44,779 bases of DNA, from positions 1 through 44,779 of the forward strand of contig CALCHY010000123.1 in the NCBI GenBank assembly GCA_937907415.1, in the 5' to 3' direction. The notes below the pieces were generated by a model that was not told the origin of the DNA, did not search any database, and worked only from the letters and a program-made list of their open reading frames with translations. Numbering within the stretch: position 1 is the stretch's first letter; each line of letters starts with the position of its first letter. Both the position numbers and the translations under genes were made by a program. Below, piece after piece: positions 42,894 through 44,779 of the stretch. The stretch is from an uncultured Trueperaceae bacterium (GTDB lineage Bacteria > Deinococcota > Deinococci > Deinococcales > Trueperaceae).

Positions 42894-44099
42894 TTAGTCC
42901 TCGCCTTCTTCGGTTTTAGTCTCGTCGCTAGCCGCGGCGCTATCCGGCTCGCTAGGCGCGGTTGCCTGCTCCGAGAAGAGGGCGTCGAAGGCGGAGTGCG
43001 TGCGTTCAGGTTGCAGCTGATCGCCAACGCGCGAGGCGGCGGCCTGGAAGGCGGCGTCGAAGTCGGACACGGACTCGGTGCCCTGCAAGTCGATCTTGTA
43101 GCCCGTCAACTTGGCGGCCAGGCGCACGTTCTGCCCCGACTTGCCGATGGCGAGCGAGAGCTGGTCGGAGCCGACCGTTACCTTAGCCGACTTGGCCTCG
43201 GTATCCAGCTCGATGTTGCCGACCTTGGCTGGCGAGAGCGCGTTGCGGATGAACTCGCGCGGGTTGCTGTCCCACTGGATGATGTCGACGCGTTCGCGCT
43301 GCAGTTCGGCGGTCACGGCCTGGATGCGGCTGCCGCGGTGACCGATGCAGGCGCCGATCGGGTCGACGTTCGGGTTATTCGAGCTGACGGCCACCTTGGA
43401 GCGCTGGCCTGCCTCGCGAGCGATGGCCTTCAACTCGACGGTGCCATCCGCGACCTCAGGGATCTCTTGGCGCATGAGGTACTCGAGCAGCTCGGGGGCG
43501 GCGCGCGAGACGTGGATGGACGGGCCGCGCGGGCTGAGCTCCACGTTCTGAACGTAGACCTTGAGGCGCATGCCGACCATGTAGCGCTCGCCTTGGATCT
43601 GCTCCTTGGCTGGCATGATGGCCTCGCCGCGGCCCAAGTCGACGAACACGTTGCGCTTGTTGTCCGTGCGCGCAACGACGCCGGTCATGATGTCGCCGGC
43701 CCTGTCCTTGTACTCCTCGTACACGTACTCGCGTTCAGCTTCGCGGATCTTCTGCGTGATGACCTGCTTGGTCGTCTGCACCGCGATGCGCGTGAACTTC
43801 TCTGGGTCGACGGGGAACTCCATCTCCATCCCCACCTCGACCTCGTCATCCAAGTCGAGAGCGTCCGCTAAGGCGATCTCCTTGGCGGCGTCCTCGATGG
43901 TCTCGACCACGCGGCGGATGATCATGATGTCCATCTCGCCAGACTCTGGGTCCAGGTCGACTTCGATCTGATGCCCCGGCATCACGTTGCGTTCGAACGC
44001 TTGGCTGAGCGCATCTTCAAGGCTATTGAGCAACTGCTCCTTGTCGAGGTTGCGTTCTGCTGCCAAGAGGTTTAGCGCGTCGACGAACTCTTTGTTCAT
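42894..44099 (-). CDS. nusA: Transcription termination/antitermination factor NusA
   Basis: NusA binds RNA polymerase and nascent RNA and affects pausing, termination and antitermination. The 401-residue protein has the N-terminal domain (about 1-125) with LNLLAAERNLDKEQLLNSLE, the S1 domain (about 130-205) with GDIMTGVVARTDNKRNVFVDLG, KH1 with VDPIGACIGHRGSRIQAVTAEL, and KH2 with LSLAIGKSGQNVRLAAKLTG. The C-terminal 40 residues are acidic. It lacks the extra acidic repeats of E. coli NusA. AAGGAG is 8-9 nt before the ATG. Confidence 0.97.
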   Translation of the reverse strand: MNKEFVDALNLLAAERNLDKEQLLNSLEDALSQAFERNVMPGHQIEVDLDPESGEMDIMIIRRVVETIEDAAKEIALADALDLDDEVEVGMEMEFPVDPEKFTRIAVQTTKQVITQKIREAEREYVYEEYKDRAGDIMTGVVARTDNKRNVFVDLGRGEAIMPAKEQIQGERYMVGMRLKVYVQNVELSPRGPSIHVSRAAPELLEYLMRQEIPEVADGTVELKAIAREAGQRSKVAVSSNNPNVDPIGACIGHRGSRIQAVTAELQRERVDIIQWDSNPREFIRNALSPAKVGNIELDTEAKSAKVTVGSDQLSLAIGKSGQNVRLAAKLTGYKIDLQGTESVSDFDAAFQAAASRVGDQLQPERTHSAFDALFSEQATAPSEPDSAAASDETKTEEGED

Positions 44100-44156
44100 C
44101 TGTCCTTCTCCTTAACTATTCGGTTGTGGCCGCGCGGCCTAGTGCCACGCAGCGGG

Positions 44157-44176
44157 CCCGCGCACTGAAGCGCGGG
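44157..44176 (-). promoter_or_regulatory. Hairpin in the rimP-nusA gap
   Basis: On the minus strand CCCGCGC and GCGCGGG (44176-44170 and 44163-44157) form a perfect 7-bp GC stem with a 6-nt loop in the 117-nt gap between rimP and nusA. There is no T-run. It may stabilise or attenuate the operon's mRNA; NusA is known to regulate its own operon in E. coli. A GGCCGCGCGGCC palindrome lies nearby at 44128-44139. Confidence 0.4.
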
Positions 44177-44216
44177 TTAAGACGCCGTTGTACCGCGATG
44201 CCGATCCGCGGCTGGC

Positions 44217-44660
44217 TCAGCGCGGCGTATCAGGCCATTCGGCCAGTCGCGCCAGCTCCATCTGAGCCACGTTCACTACGCGCTCGGCGCCGCCAACGTC
44301 GATGGTGACCTCGTCACCGTTGACGCGCTTGATGCGGCCCTTGAACGTCTCGCCCGCCACCCGAAACTTGGCCTGGAGGTCGTGGAAGCGCTCGAAGTGG
44401 CGCGGTGTCAGCAGGGGTCTTTCTGCCCCTGGCGACTCGACGTCTAGGCGGTAACCGGTGGGAAAGGGGTCTATGCGGTCGAGTTCGAGGCCGAAGACCG
44501 TTGAGGCCTTGGCGACGTCGTCGATGCCGACGATGCCCTCGTCGAGGCGGTCGATGCGCAGCAAGATTCGACGCGAGCGCCCGGAAGTGCTTACAGTGAC
44601 TTCGAGCACTTCGAACCCGAGGGGGCTCAGCACCTCGGTGGCTGCCTGCGTCAAGTCCAT
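44217..44660 (-). CDS. rimP: Ribosome maturation factor RimP
   Basis: RimP helps assemble the 30S subunit. The 147-residue protein starts MDLTQAATEVLSPLGFEVLEVTV, continues SRRILLRIDRLDEGIVGIDDVAK and YRLDVESPGAERPLLTPRHFERFHD, a clear RimP pattern, and has a C-terminal SH3-like domain (about 90-147). I chose ATG 44660 with GGGAGGT upstream; the frame is open 18 codons further but those look like leader sequence. It is first of rimP-nusA-ylxR-infB. Confidence 0.94.
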   Translation of the reverse strand: MDLTQAATEVLSPLGFEVLEVTVSTSGRSRRILLRIDRLDEGIVGIDDVAKASTVFGLELDRIDPFPTGYRLDVESPGAERPLLTPRHFERFHDLQAKFRVAGETFKGRIKRVNGDEVTIDVGGAERVVNVAQMELARLAEWPDTPR

Positions 44661-44744
44661 GCTACCTCCCGCGTAGCGACGAGCCCAACGAAAAGGCGGT
44701 GGGCCAGAACCCATCCGCCGGTCCCGCCGGGTTGTCCACCCACA

Positions 44745-44750
44745 ATCTTA
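44745..44750 (-). promoter_or_regulatory. rimP-nusA-infB operon -10 box
   Basis: TAAGAT on the minus strand, preceded by GG as at dnaB, would start transcription about 78 nt before the rimP ATG. The leader contains repeated CCGGCGG and an AACCC/GGGTT pairing. No further gene is visible up to the window end at 44779. Confidence 0.45.
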
Positions 44751-44779
44751 CCGCTCCAGTGGGGGTTGCCGCAACCAGC

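Noticed and set aside
42759..43871. Plus-strand frame opposite nusA and ylxR
   Set aside because: Shadow of NusA; no domain recognised.

Overview
The window is a high-GC bacterial chromosome segment made of housekeeping genes. No mobile element, CRISPR array, rRNA or tRNA was seen. Several features point to the Deinococcus-Thermus phylum (Deinococcota): the ribosomal proteins resemble Thermus/Deinococcus sequences I remember; SecD and SecF are fused; TilS is fused to TadA; the pilus operon runs pilM-N-O-(P/W-like)-Q and is followed by aroC-aroK-aroB; and several genes have a TANNNT box 6 nt before the start codon, the layout of leaderless promoters known in Deinococcus. A deep-branching, Truepera-like member is my guess from recall, not from a tree.

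Layout. (1) 1-14877, + strand: the end of tuf, then the uninterrupted S10-spc-alpha cluster: rpsJ rplC rplD rplW rplB rpsS rplV rpsC rplP rpmC rpsQ rplN rplX rplE rpsZ rpsH rplF rplR rpsE rpmD rplO secY adk map infA rpmJ rpsM rpsK rpsD rpoA rplQ, closed by a hairpin terminator. (2) 14983-16128, - strand: deoB, divergent from (3) 16220-21532, +: the tilS-tadA fusion, lepA, a histidine kinase and a LuxR-type response regulator. (4) 21672-24212, +: four overlapping minor pilin/pseudopilin genes, then scpB. (5) 24219-34181, - strand, read right to left: dnaB; pilM, pilN, pilO, a PilP/PilW-like gene and pilQ, ending at a terminator; then aroC, aroK, aroB and aroQ from their own promoter. (6) 34267-38043, +: a large protein joining a PlsY-like membrane domain to a domain resembling cyanobacterial acyl-ACP reductase, followed by overlapping prmA, rsmE and a small lipoprotein gene. 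(7) 38101-44660, - strand, read right to left: rimP, nusA, ylxR, infB, a small putative membrane protein and secDF.

How it works together. Region 1 supplies ribosomal proteins, the SecY channel, nucleotide balance (Adk), N-terminal methionine removal, IF-1 and the RNA polymerase alpha subunit. Region 7 adds transcription/translation factors (RimP, NusA, YlxR, IF-2) and the SecDF motor. Regions 4 and 5 together encode the minor pilins, inner-membrane platform and outer-membrane secretin of a type IV pilus or DNA-uptake machine; the pilus ATPases and PilC are not here. The aro genes are three steps of the shikimate pathway plus chorismate synthase. The least ordinary gene is the PlsY-like/acyl-reductase-like fusion at 34267-36132, which may supply fatty aldehyde for the alkylamine-containing lipids typical of this phylum; that role is inference.
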